Made by a program: the position numbers and the translations under genes
The notes under the pieces: generated by a model
The model's input: only the letters and a program-made list of their open reading frames with translations
Database searches by the model: none
What the model was told of the DNA's origin: nothing
In this document: positions 22,488-29,892 of the stretch, one piece after another
Position numbering within the stretch: the stretch's first letter is position 1
How the letters are laid out: each line of letters opens with the position of its first letter
Virus record (IMG/VR): IMGVR_UViG_3300037247_000531
Location: 1-39,299 of that record
DNA from: a virus
Reading direction: 5' to 3' (one strand)
Length of the DNA stretch: 39,299 nt

Positions 22488-24179
22488 AAAATCGGCGTCG
22501 GTACGAATGCGCAAATTCCAAAACCGCCCGCGATCGATCTCATGCCGAACGAACCCAAGGAGGCGCAACCTGGTCGCAAACTTCACGCTCGAGACCGCGA
22601 AGCGCCCCTCGTCACGGCACCACGCGGAATAGGATTGGTAGAGCTCGCCTGCACCGCGCCAGTCGCCGACCACGTCTCCCCTGGACGGCCCGCTGACAGC
22701 GACAGGGACGACGACGTGGGTATCGTGAGCCCATCCGGCCACAGAGTCGGCCTCGACCCGCCATTGCTGCACGGCACCGGCATGGCTTGCCGGGATCGTG
22801 TAGCCGCCATTGCGCAGGAGCCGGACGGCCCCATGCAATGCCCAGAGTACGATCCCCGGCCGCTCGGCAAAGAGCCCGCTCAGCAGCTCGTCCCGGTCGA
22901 CGCGCTCGGGGTCGCGGTCAAAGGATCGGTTGAACGTCACGATCAAGAACCGCCGGAAAAAAGCATGGGTCAGGTCAACCGTGCCGGGCAGTGTGTTGGC
23001 CGCGAACAGGTGACCGGCCCGTGGGCGAAACGAAAACGGCCGCTCATAGGGCCGCCGTGCGCCTATCTCGTCCCCGGTGACAATCGCCTTGAACGCGCTC
23101 GAGTCCAAGACATCCGACTCCGGCAGCTCCGATAGAGAATTGAGGCGTTTCCCGCGAAGCTCGGCCCGGTAGTATTCGGTGGCCCATTTCTGTGGTGGAA
23201 CATTCGACATTGCGCTTGCGGGGAAAAGCGACGTGACAACCTCGATCGCAATCGACTTGCCGTTCTCGCCATCGCCCAAAAACACGAGAGCTCTCTGGTA
23301 TGAGGGCGCGATGCCGAGCAGCGCGGCCCCGACGAATTCCTGAAACGCCCTGCACTTGTCTTCGATGTCGGGATCATCACGGAATATCGCGCCCAGCGCC
23401 TTCTTCCATTCTGGGAATTCGGCATCCTCGTTGAAATCGAAATCGAGCGCCACCCGCGCCCGGTGGTCAGGGGAATGCTGGTGTTCGTGCAGGCCGTCGG
23501 CATCGACCGTCACGAATACGTTGGCGAACGCTAGCCCGGGAGCCGCGTTGCTGAAAAAGTCCGGTTGGTAGATCTCTTGGTCTACGAGGGCGCACCGGTG
23601 AGAGCCCTCGGCAAAATGAGACGAGACGGTAAGCGGGCGGAATTTATCTTCACCGTGCCCGACCAACGTCCCCGCCATCCCCTGGACGATCCCGGCACAA
23701 CGCTCGCGACCAACCTCAGCGAATATACCGCGTTCTGGTTGATAGACCCAAAGCATGCCCTCCGCCGAAACAAGCGGGCCGTCACTCTCGGCCAGCAGCT
23801 TGTCCGCCAACGCGCGGCCAGCCTCGACTTCGTCCCCGCGCTTCATGACGGGCGCCCCCGCCGGCTGCGTGGTCGACATCTTGCGGCGCTCGGCCTTCAC
23901 GGCTCGCTCGAGATCCGCCAGGATATGGACGCCGGCACGGCGGAGCCCGTCTTTGAGGCGCGCATATTCCGCGACGGGGAGGAGGGCGATTATCTCGACG
24001 GCTTCGGGTGCAAGCGGAGCCCCGGAATCATCCTTGGCTTTGGCTGGTAGCTCGTCTATGAATGCTCTGTCTTTCTCGATCTGCTCAACGATCTCGCGAT
24101 CGGCCACGGCCCGCTCTGCGGCCAGGCGATCAAGCTCGGCGCTCTGTTCATCGGTGAGCCCATACAGATCTTCGGGCAT
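22422..24179 (-). CDS. Superfamily 3 replicative helicase (phage/plasmid primase C-terminal type)
   Basis: A 585-residue protein. The N-terminal 110 residues are helical and charged. The D5_N-like region follows (about 205-300), then the SF3 AAA core: Walker A GDGENGKS at 302-309, an acidic LNSLSELPE segment as Walker B, GHLFAANTLP as motif C, and FFRRFLIVTF as the arginine finger. The C-terminus carries a winged-helix-like SYSAWCRDEGRFAVSSVKFATRL. No primase domain is present; that is in a separate gene upstream. ATG 24179 (AGGGCGCC upstream) is preferred to GTG 24242. Confidence 0.9.
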   Translation of the reverse strand: MPEDLYGLTDEQSAELDRLAAERAVADREIVEQIEKDRAFIDELPAKAKDDSGAPLAPEAVEIIALLPVAEYARLKDGLRRAGVHILADLERAVKAERRKMSTTQPAGAPVMKRGDEVEAGRALADKLLAESDGPLVSAEGMLWVYQPERGIFAEVGRERCAGIVQGMAGTLVGHGEDKFRPLTVSSHFAEGSHRCALVDQEIYQPDFFSNAAPGLAFANVFVTVDADGLHEHQHSPDHRARVALDFDFNEDAEFPEWKKALGAIFRDDPDIEDKCRAFQEFVGAALLGIAPSYQRALVFLGDGENGKSIAIEVVTSLFPASAMSNVPPQKWATEYYRAELRGKRLNSLSELPESDVLDSSAFKAIVTGDEIGARRPYERPFSFRPRAGHLFAANTLPGTVDLTHAFFRRFLIVTFNRSFDRDPERVDRDELLSGLFAERPGIVLWALHGAVRLLRNGGYTIPASHAGAVQQWRVEADSVAGWAHDTHVVVPVAVSGPSRGDVVGDWRGAGELYQSYSAWCRDEGRFAVSSVKFATRLRLLGFVRHEIDRGRFWNLRIRTDADFMDGMDGNGGLPSIGLLPGITQ

Positions 24180-24283
24180 GGCGCCCTCGTAATGCCCGTC
24201 ACGGCGCGTGAGGTGTGACCCCCAGAGGGACATCACGCGCACATGACGGGCTAGATTGTCGAGCGGACAGGGGTCACGTAGGC

Positions 24284-24312
24284 ACTCTACCTGGGTGGGG
24301 GTGGGTGGTCAA
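24284..24312 (-). promoter_or_regulatory. Candidate sigma70-type promoter for the helicase gene
   Basis: On the minus strand TTGACC (24312-24307) and TAGAGT (24289-24284) are separated by exactly 17 nt. They match 5/6 and 4/6 bases of the consensus -35 and -10. The pair lies in the 144-nt gap before the SF3 helicase gene, one of the few real gaps in the early region. Confidence 0.45.
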
Positions 24313-24323
24313 GGAGCTGTCGG

Positions 24324-24653
24324 TCACGAATCCCACCGAATTGGCCACCGTAGTGTCATGGCTCTGCGAGAGTTATAACATGCAGGATCGGCAGGATACC
24401 AAACATCGGGGTAGTTCCCGAATTGCCCGGCCGTGATATCAAGAACATTGCCACGCACAGTAACCCAGCAATGCCACGGATCTTCATTGGATCTGGCACC
24501 AAGAAACTGACCACCATAATGGATGAGCACACCCTTGATATCTGCCCGGTGTAGCGCTCGGCAAAGCGAAGCGCTTGCGGTATCACAATCGCCATCGCCG
24601 TATCCATGTCTGGCCCGTACTCGCTTAGCTATCCCGCGAACTGTTTTTCGCAT
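24324..24653 (-). CDS. Possible papain/transglutaminase-fold protein
   Basis: A 109-residue protein starting MRKTVRGIAKRVRARHGYGD. It shows GDCDTASASLC (Cys23, Cys31), then WHCWVTV (His61), then LDITAGQF (Asp72). The Cys...HCW...DxTAxQF order recalls papain-like and transglutaminase-like hydrolases. The substrate is unknown. The ATG overlaps the PrimPol stop (TGATG). Confidence 0.65.
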   Translation of the reverse strand: MRKTVRGIAKRVRARHGYGDGDCDTASASLCRALHRADIKGVLIHYGGQFLGARSNEDPWHCWVTVRGNVLDITAGQFGNYPDVWYPADPACYNSRRAMTLRWPIRWDS

Positions 24654-25390
24654 CACCCCGAATACCTCCTAACAGCATGCCTAACCACCCGCTTAACCTC
24701 CGCCTCCGGCAACGGCGGCTGACACCGAGCATCGTTGATCGCCAACATCTTCTCCTCGATGTCGTCGCGTCCCTCGTTGATCAGGTAGCAACAGATCTTG
24801 AACAGCGTTCGGTTGCGCTCGCCCTCGACGATCGCGCGCCCGTTGATACCGCACCGCCGCAGCCCCGACGGCGCAGGCACCACCCGCCTCGGCGCCGGCC
24901 GCAACAACTCAATCAACCACCCAGGCATCTCCGCAAGCGGCAGCATGCCCGGAGCTGCCCTCGGGTGCCACTGATAGATGCCGCAGTCGCGCACGCTGGG
25001 CGGAGCCACCACATAGCCACCCGTCGCTCGGATATCAACACCAGGCGCCACGTTGACCTTGCACCCAATGTGCTCGGCCGGGTAGCGGAAATAGATATGC
25101 TGCCCACGCGGTGTCAGGCAAATGAGCGTATCGGGAAAGCGCTCATAGGATGCGAACCACGCATAGAGCGATCGTTGCCCTTGCTCGGTATCCACGTCGA
25201 CCACCGCGAGGCCCGAGATCTCGCCCGTCGCCACCGCCAGATTCGCACCGGCCGGCCATGATTGCGGGTCGGTGGTCGCGTCTTTCATGCCGCGCGAACC
25301 AGCGAGCGGCTCTTTGCTGCGTGGTGCCAATGGGAACGTCGCCCAATTCTTAGCGGCGTAGGCGCGGGCGTAGTGTTCAATCCTACTCAT
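24653..25390 (-). CDS. PrimPol-type primase with PriCT domain
   Basis: A 245-residue protein. Residues 5-165 form the bifunctional DNA primase/polymerase N-terminal domain: FPLAPRSKEPL, the VVDVDT metal-binding pair, HIYFRYP, and GVDIRATGGYVVAPPS. Residues 185-245 match PriCT-1 (GERNRTLFKICCYLINEGRD, then CQPPLPEAEVKRVVRHA). In many phages and plasmids this is fused to the SF3 helicase; here the helicase is a separate gene. The start ATG overlaps the previous stop (TGATG); GTG 25393 is an alternative. Confidence 0.9.
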   Translation of the reverse strand: MSRIEHYARAYAAKNWATFPLAPRSKEPLAGSRGMKDATTDPQSWPAGANLAVATGEISGLAVVDVDTEQGQRSLYAWFASYERFPDTLICLTPRGQHIYFRYPAEHIGCKVNVAPGVDIRATGGYVVAPPSVRDCGIYQWHPRAAPGMLPLAEMPGWLIELLRPAPRRVVPAPSGLRRCGINGRAIVEGERNRTLFKICCYLINEGRDDIEEKMLAINDARCQPPLPEAEVKRVVRHAVRRYSG

Positions 25391-25764
25391 CACCCCCCCG
25401 CAAAATCCTCAAACGGCACGTACCCATACCCGTCACAATGCAAAATCCAAAGCCGCACAGCATCCGGCATCGTATCCACAAGCGTGGCGTGATCCTTCTC
25501 GCGCAACAACCCACCGAGCAACCCATCAAGCTCGACACCGAACCGGCGGGCCACGCGGTGGCTCATCTTCTCGGTCCCGCTCGTAGCTCGGAATCCCGCG
25601 ATGCGTCGGCCGCTCGGCCCGTGGTCGACAATGAACTCGGTGGAACTCAGCAGATCGGCTCTATGAACGGCCAGAGATTGTTGACGTCCGCACGCCAGGC
25701 CGGTGACGGATTGTGGCCCTCGGTCGGTTGAGATGTCGTAGTCAATTTGTTTTGGGTTTGGCAT
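25390..25764 (-). CDS. Hypothetical protein upstream of the primase
   Basis: A 124-residue protein beginning MPNPKQIDYDISTDRG. A central FRATSGTEKMSHRVARRFGV segment is basic; the end, DAVRLWILHCDGYGYVPFED, is more hydrophobic. No family recognised. Its start region is duplicated 31 nt upstream, where the copy has the better ribosome binding site but another frame. Confidence 0.65.
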   Translation of the reverse strand: MPNPKQIDYDISTDRGPQSVTGLACGRQQSLAVHRADLLSSTEFIVDHGPSGRRIAGFRATSGTEKMSHRVARRFGVELDGLLGGLLREKDHATLVDTMPDAVRLWILHCDGYGYVPFEDFAGG

Positions 25765-25795
25765 CAAGATCGCTCTCTTGTTTTGGGTTTGGCAT
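25742..25795 (-). repeat. Duplicated gene start forming a 17-codon mini-ORF
   Basis: The 18-bp sequence ATGCCAAACCCAAAACAA occurs at minus-strand 25795 and again at 25764, a 31-nt shift that changes frame. The first copy has AAGGAGTAACC upstream and reads MPNPKQESDLDAKPKTN before a stop. The second is the start of the 124-residue protein and has no clear ribosome binding site, suggesting reinitiation. Confidence 0.8.
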
Positions 25796-25797
25796 GG

Positions 25798-26022
25798 TTA
25801 CTCCTTGGTGGCGAGGGCGAGAATACGTTTGGCGATCTTGCATGAGCAGCACAGATGCGGACACAACGGGTTGTGCCCACTTGCCGCTTTCGCCGCCCTC
25901 TCCAGCCCGGCCTGGTAGGCGGTCTGGCAGTTGGTGTGCAAAAGGATTTGGATATCCTCGTCTGAGCAGCATTGCGGCTGATTGCTTTCGCCACACCACT
26001 TGCACTTGGTCGGGTCAGTCAT
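25798..26022 (-). CDS. Cysteine-rich small protein
   Basis: A 74-residue protein with CKWCGESNQPQCC near the N-terminus, a middle C, and CPHLCCSCK near the C-terminus: about ten cysteines with one or two histidines. Two zinc sites are likely. Coupled to the previous gene by ATGA. Function unknown. Confidence 0.65.
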   Translation of the reverse strand: MTDPTKCKWCGESNQPQCCSDEDIQILLHTNCQTAYQAGLERAAKAASGHNPLCPHLCCSCKIAKRILALATKE

Positions 26023-26198
26023 CGTCGCCCCTTCTGTGACCGGCATGGTGGCGCTTTCCACAGCCACGCCCCGGACGTCCAGTAGTGTTTCCACCTGCGA
26101 TGCGCCGTGTAGAATCGTTGCGCCGGACACCGCGCACACTGTTGGGTGATTGGGTCCAGGGTTGGCTCCCATCTATGCCGCCGTTTCCACTCAGGCAT
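26019..26198 (-). CDS. Small basic aromatic protein with a C-x2-C motif
   Basis: A 59-residue protein rich in Trp and Arg (MPEWKRRHRWEPTLD, CARCPAQRFYTAHRRWKHYW). CARC suggests a half zinc ribbon. The ATG at 26198 overlaps the nucleotidyltransferase stop by 8 nt. Family not recognised. Confidence 0.55.
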   Translation of the reverse strand: MPEWKRRHRWEPTLDPITQQCARCPAQRFYTAHRRWKHYWTSGAWLWKAPPCRSQKGRR

Positions 26199-26619
26199 CG
26201 TCAACCACCCCCGCAAGAACAGCCCACAGATACGGCCAGGCTTTCTCGGCCTTCAGTCCCCGTGCCAAGCGCCCTGCCTTGCTGTCACCGACCTTGACCA
26301 TCGCTCTGAACCACCGCAACCGCATCTCGGCCTCGGCGGGAGTGACGGGGATGAGATCGATGCTGGGCCAGCCGTCCCATTTCTGGGTCCAGGTGTCAGA
26401 CGAGAGTAGCCTTGGGTCGGTGCCGTAGGTCTCATTGTCGCGCGTGAAGCCGCTGTCTTCGAGCCACCGGCGAAGCTCATCGCGTGAGTCCGCGACCACC
26501 AGGAAATCATAATCCGAGTCGCAGGTGAAAACCCCCACGAGTCGAGAGCCTGCGAGATGGAAAACGTAGGGGGCGTGCTCGAGGAGTGCCAGGCCGGGGT
26601 GGGGGGTGCTAATCGTCAT
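26191..26619 (-). CDS. Nucleotidyltransferase-fold protein
   Basis: A 142-residue protein with the signature of the pol-beta-like nucleotidyltransferase superfamily: AGSRLVGVFTCDSDYDFLVV, with Gly24-Ser25 and the acidic pair Asp36/Asp38, and a later SIDLIPV supplying a third acidic residue. Minimal nucleotidyltransferases of this kind modify nucleic acids or proteins. The substrate cannot be inferred. ATG 26619 follows AGGAGACCACCA. Confidence 0.75.
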   Translation of the reverse strand: MTISTPHPGLALLEHAPYVFHLAGSRLVGVFTCDSDYDFLVVADSRDELRRWLEDSGFTRDNETYGTDPRLLSSDTWTQKWDGWPSIDLIPVTPAEAEMRLRWFRAMVKVGDSKAGRLARGLKAEKAWPYLWAVLAGVVDDA

Positions 26620-26830
26620 TGGTGGTCTCCTGTTTTGGCGTGGCGGGTTTCCACTTCGCCTTGATCCTAGCGCGCTCCAATTGTTTTCGTGCCTCGGGTG
26701 TCCAATGCTCCCGCCGCCATGCTGCGGAACAAGAGCAGAGATAAAACACCGCCCCCGAGCACAGCGCATGATCGCAACCAAGCTCATGGGGTACGCCATC
26801 CATGGGCGTGAGCCTGACTGCCATCGCCAT
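26609..26830 (-). CDS. Small Cys/His protein
   Basis: A 73-residue protein. HELGCDHALCSGAVFYLCSC (residues about 14-33) gives a C/H cluster for one metal site; a basic helix WRREHWTPEARKQLERARIK follows. The ATG overlaps the previous stop (TAATG). Confidence 0.65.
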   Translation of the reverse strand: MAMAVRLTPMDGVPHELGCDHALCSGAVFYLCSCSAAWRREHWTPEARKQLERARIKAKWKPATPKQETTNDD

Positions 26831-27498
26831 TACTTGTCGCCCTCGTCTTCGGGCGCGGTGGCTTTGCTGGTGCAGGATTGACACGGGACATCCACAATGG
26901 GTTGTTCAGTATCGATCATTGATGGTGTTGTACCTTCGCCGTGGCACTCGGGGCAGTCAACCCACCTCTGAGTATTCCGCGACTCGACCCGTTTGCTACC
27001 GTGGCAGCGGTGGCAGGGCTCGGCCGGTTTCGGTTGGGGTGGGATGATGCCACTGCTATTTAGGATTTGCCGTACCTCTTTGTCTTCTGTCGCCCTTGCA
27101 TCATTGATGTCGGCGTCGGTCTGCTTGCCGCGTTGCCATCGTCGTAGCGTCTCGCGCAACTTCTCACACCCACACGGCTCTGCCGGTTTCGGTTGGGGCG
27201 AGGACTGCCGAGCGATGTCGGCGTAGTCGTTGTACCACGGCACCCACCATTCTGTTGCCAGGTCCGAGTTCTCGTTGACCTCGCATAGCGCAACCATCTC
27301 TCGCACCGCGCCTAGCAATCGCTCACGCTCCCCGCACGCGGGCTCTGCCGGGGGCTCGGGTTGGGTGGTCGGATCGAGGGTGGCCGCAGACGACGGGGAT
27401 CCTCCCTGACCTTCGTCAGGTCTACCAAGTCCGCCGTCTGCGGCCTCAAGCGCACTGACGCGTTTTATGAGACCCATAATTATTGCGTCACGATCCAT
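26830..27498 (-). CDS. DnaJ-type zinc-finger protein with repeated PQPKPAEPC linkers
   Basis: A 222-residue protein. After a helical start (MDRDAIIMGLIKRVSALEAA), three proline linkers recur (PEPPAEPACGE, SPQPKPAEPCGCEK, PPQPKPAEPCHRCHG). The last opens a CHRCHGSK...CPECHGEG zinc module like the DnaJ central domain. A 17-bp DNA repeat (27023-27039 and 27182-27198) underlies two linkers. ATG 27498 follows GAGGAGACCGACG. Confidence 0.75.
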   Translation of the reverse strand: MDRDAIIMGLIKRVSALEAADGGLGRPDEGQGGSPSSAATLDPTTQPEPPAEPACGERERLLGAVREMVALCEVNENSDLATEWWVPWYNDYADIARQSSPQPKPAEPCGCEKLRETLRRWQRGKQTDADINDARATEDKEVRQILNSSGIIPPQPKPAEPCHRCHGSKRVESRNTQRWVDCPECHGEGTTPSMIDTEQPIVDVPCQSCTSKATAPEDEGDK

Positions 27499-27509
27499 CG
27501 TCGGTCTCC

Positions 27510-28154
27510 TCACTTGACTACGTCAACCAGGTTCAGGTTCCCCAATTTCTCGATGACATCCGAATCAGCCTTCTGATCAAACCCCTCTGCTCCGTACTGC
27601 AAAGCGCCGATGAGGTTCTGTGCGTCGCGTGGTGTACCGCCAGACCGGGTGACCAACACAGCAAACTCTTGCTCACCCCTCTTGATGAGTGTTGAGATGA
27701 AATCGTAATCACTGGTATCGTTTTTCTCTACCGTGCCCCACCCTTTTGTGTATTGGAGGACTTCGTTTTCCAGGCCCATCGATCGGGCTGTCGCGAGGAA
27801 TGTGGGCCATTGTGCTTTCGTCGGGTGGTATCCATCAGTGGCAACGCGACATACCTTTTTGAATTTCCACCACAACTCAGTCTCAAGCCCATCTATCTCC
27901 CGCCCCTCTTTACTGTCGTCTGGTCCTAGGCCATACCACCTACGAAGCTCATCTAAAATATCCCTGGGCAAGCTCTCTTCGATTGCCATCTGGACGTGGA
28001 GTATGCAGTACTCTTTTCTTGTCCTACGGCTGCAACAAGACATCTTATCTGCGACGTCGCGTATCGCGGGATGAAATCGGCGTTTCATGCTCTCGTTTTG
28101 ATCTTCTTCGAGTTTCACTAACGACATTCCTTCACCAAAAGTTGTCCTACGCAT
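27510..28154 (-). CDS. Hypothetical protein of 214 residues
   Basis: ATG 28154 follows a strong AAGGGAGTGATC. The protein is largely helical, with paired cysteines in MSCCSRRTRKEYC and a WWKFKKVCRVATDGYHPTKA segment. The C-terminal third contains QEFAVLVTRSGGTPRDAQN. Base composition by eye is less GC-rich than its neighbours, hinting at separate acquisition. No family recognised. Confidence 0.7.
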   Translation of the reverse strand: MRRTTFGEGMSLVKLEEDQNESMKRRFHPAIRDVADKMSCCSRRTRKEYCILHVQMAIEESLPRDILDELRRWYGLGPDDSKEGREIDGLETELWWKFKKVCRVATDGYHPTKAQWPTFLATARSMGLENEVLQYTKGWGTVEKNDTSDYDFISTLIKRGEQEFAVLVTRSGGTPRDAQNLIGALQYGAEGFDQKADSDVIEKLGNLNLVDVVK

Positions 28155-28164
28155 GATCACTCCC

Positions 28165-28356
28165 TTACGGCTGCGTTTGGTCCCAACAACCAGATTTCTG
28201 CACCAAAAGAAGAGATCGGATCTCTCCCTCAAGTCGTATAATCTCGGCTGCTTGCTCTGCGTTGGTTTTTTTCGACGACAAGATCGATGCCTTCAGTTTG
28301 ACGTTGATCTCACGCAATCGCTCTGCACGCTTCCGCAGTCGCTCTAATTTATCCAT
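28165..28356 (-). CDS. Small coiled-coil protein
   Basis: A 63-residue protein, nearly all one heptad helix (MDKLERLRKRAERLREINVK onwards). The ATG overlaps the preceding stop by 8 nt and uses the AGGAGACCGAC initiation sequence shared with two other genes nearby. Confidence 0.65.
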   Translation of the reverse strand: MDKLERLRKRAERLREINVKLKASILSSKKTNAEQAAEIIRLEGEIRSLLLVQKSGCWDQTQP

Positions 28357-28681
28357 TGTCGGTCTCCTTGATGCGATTCTTCATAACGCGACGTCGCTCT
28401 TTGTCGCTCACGAATCCGCGCTCCGTAGTCTCGATGTGATAAATGCTATCGTCGAATGCTGGCTCGCCTGTCTCTGGCGCGTTCTCGTCAGCGGTCTTTC
28501 CGAGAAATGCCGCATCAGCTTTGGACCAACGAGGCTTGCTGCCGTAGCCGCTCACCCAATGAATGCCGTCCTCTGGTTGGTGCGCAGCAACGATTTCATC
28601 TAGCGGGGAGCCAAGGCGGCGTTGCTGATCTTGCGTCAAGTCCACGGGTAGAGCAAAGTCAATCTCTATGCGGCTAATCAT
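28349..28681 (-). CDS. Hypothetical protein of a recurrent phage family
   Basis: A 110-residue protein beginning MISRIEIDFALPVDLTQDQQ. The pattern IEIDF-x-PVxLxxDQQRRL, then WVSGYGSKP, then FDDSIYHIETTERG recurs in phage accessory regions from memory of such proteins, without known function. The start is coupled to the previous stop by an 8-nt overlap and has GAGGAGACCGACG upstream. Confidence 0.7.
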   Translation of the reverse strand: MISRIEIDFALPVDLTQDQQRRLGSPLDEIVAAHQPEDGIHWVSGYGSKPRWSKADAAFLGKTADENAPETGEPAFDDSIYHIETTERGFVSDKERRRVMKNRIKETDNG

Positions 28682-29039
28682 CGTCGGTCTCCTCGCTTGC
28701 TTTGCCTCCCCCACAGGTCCCGCTACTGTCACCGTCCGGTGTGTTACCTCCCGGTTTCTGGCCGCCGGGCTTGGCTGACTTGGCGAGGGCGGCGCGGGCA
28801 CGTCCGCCTCTATCGCAAATGACTTTTGCTTCCGATCTTCGTGTTATCCCCCCGCGCGGGTTATAGTTCTTCTCGTTGCCGTACCATTCCAAAGCATCCC
28901 GCAACCCCGCCCGCTTGTCCTGGAGTTCGACGTAATCGGCGTAGTCCACGTAGTCGCCGTGCGAGTGGCGTTCCATTTCCACGCCGCATCCCTCGCCGCC
29001 GTCCATTGTCATGTGTGGGTTGTATCGCGTGACTGTCAT
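28674..29039 (-). CDS. Small protein with a shared RAALxKSA tail
   Basis: A 121-residue protein. Residues 30-60 contain YVELQDKRAGLRDALEWYGN, and a C-terminal stretch RARAALAKSAKPGGQKPGG is glycine-rich. The RAALxKSA segment also ends the preceding gene, at DNA level too. ATGA overlap on the upstream side. Family not recognised. Confidence 0.65.
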   Translation of the reverse strand: MTVTRYNPHMTMDGGEGCGVEMERHSHGDYVDYADYVELQDKRAGLRDALEWYGNEKNYNPRGGITRRSEAKVICDRGGRARAALAKSAKPGGQKPGGNTPDGDSSGTCGGGKASEETDDD

Positions 29040-29596
29040 GGCTTGGTCTCCTCGGGCGCGGCTGACTTGACGAGGGCGGCACGGACGATCTCTGCCGTCT
29101 CTTTGATGTGCTTAATCAAGGCGGTACAGCAATCCCACGAGTCATCGTGGGGGCAATCCCCGTCGCAACATCCATGCGCATCGAGATATTCTAGCTGCCC
29201 CAGTGCCTCCCGCAACTCACGCTCACGGGCGAGGGCGGCGTCGAGATCGGCTGAGTAATCAGCTTTCATTTCCTCGCCAAGATTCTTGATAGCCCCCATG
29301 GTTTGGTTGTGAGTGCGATCTAAATTCCTGTCCTCTGCTTCTTCTGCTCTCTTTCTCCATTCACCTCGCTCCCGCTTGCATTCTTCCGCCCGCTCCTCGG
29401 CTGCGGCGAGCTTGGCACGTAACTCTCGGCGCTCTTGAGCCACCGCCTGCCGTTCGGCCTGTTCTCCCGTGTAGTTGTACTCTGCCGCCTCACGTCGGGA
29501 TCGCTCGGCGGCGAGCTTGGACCTGAGGTCGGCGATGCGTTGCCGCAGACCATCGTGCGCCTCCAGTGCTTCGGGTGTTTCTTTCGTGTCTGCCAT
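29036..29596 (-). CDS. Coiled-coil protein with a cysteine cluster
   Basis: A 186-residue protein. Residues 15-145 are a long charged coiled coil (RQRIADLRSKLAAERSRREA onwards). A metal-type cluster HGCCDGDCPHDDSWDCC follows, then a tail with RAALVKSAAPEE. The gene next to it shares that tail. TGATG start coupling. Function unknown. Confidence 0.7.
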   Translation of the reverse strand: MADTKETPEALEAHDGLRQRIADLRSKLAAERSRREAAEYNYTGEQAERQAVAQERRELRAKLAAAEERAEECKRERGEWRKRAEEAEDRNLDRTHNQTMGAIKNLGEEMKADYSADLDAALARERELREALGQLEYLDAHGCCDGDCPHDDSWDCCTALIKHIKETAEIVRAALVKSAAPEETKP

Positions 29597-29892
29597 CACG
29601 TCACGCCCTTTCGTTTGGCTGCATTGTCTGCGAGCATCATCGCGAAGTTGGCAACGTCGGCTGCCTCTCTGACGACTGCCGCGGGGTTGACCTTGCTGGG
29701 AGGGAAAGAACCACAGCGGCACGGGGTGCATTTACCAAGGCCTAAAACTTCCTGTAACTCCTCTACCTCCTCCTGTAGACTACCGAACAACCACGAGAGG
29801 GTTTCTTGATCCCACCCACCCTTCTCGTCATTCGCCCGAAGCTGCCTTTCCATTGCCTGCGCGAAGACTAGAACCTCTGGTCTCAATTTCAT
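29596..29892 (-). CDS. MazG-like nucleotide pyrophosphohydrolase
   Basis: A 98-residue protein with the all-alpha MazG pattern: WLFGSLQEEVEELQEVL gives the EExEE metal-binding helix, and REAADVANFAMMLAD gives the second ExxD helix. A short cysteine-containing insert (CTPCRCGSF) lies between. Such enzymes hydrolyse nucleoside triphosphates and may act on nucleotide pools or alarmones during infection. ATGA coupling to the previous gene. Confidence 0.75.
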   Translation of the reverse strand: MKLRPEVLVFAQAMERQLRANDEKGGWDQETLSWLFGSLQEEVEELQEVLGLGKCTPCRCGSFPPSKVNPAAVVREAADVANFAMMLADNAAKRKGVT

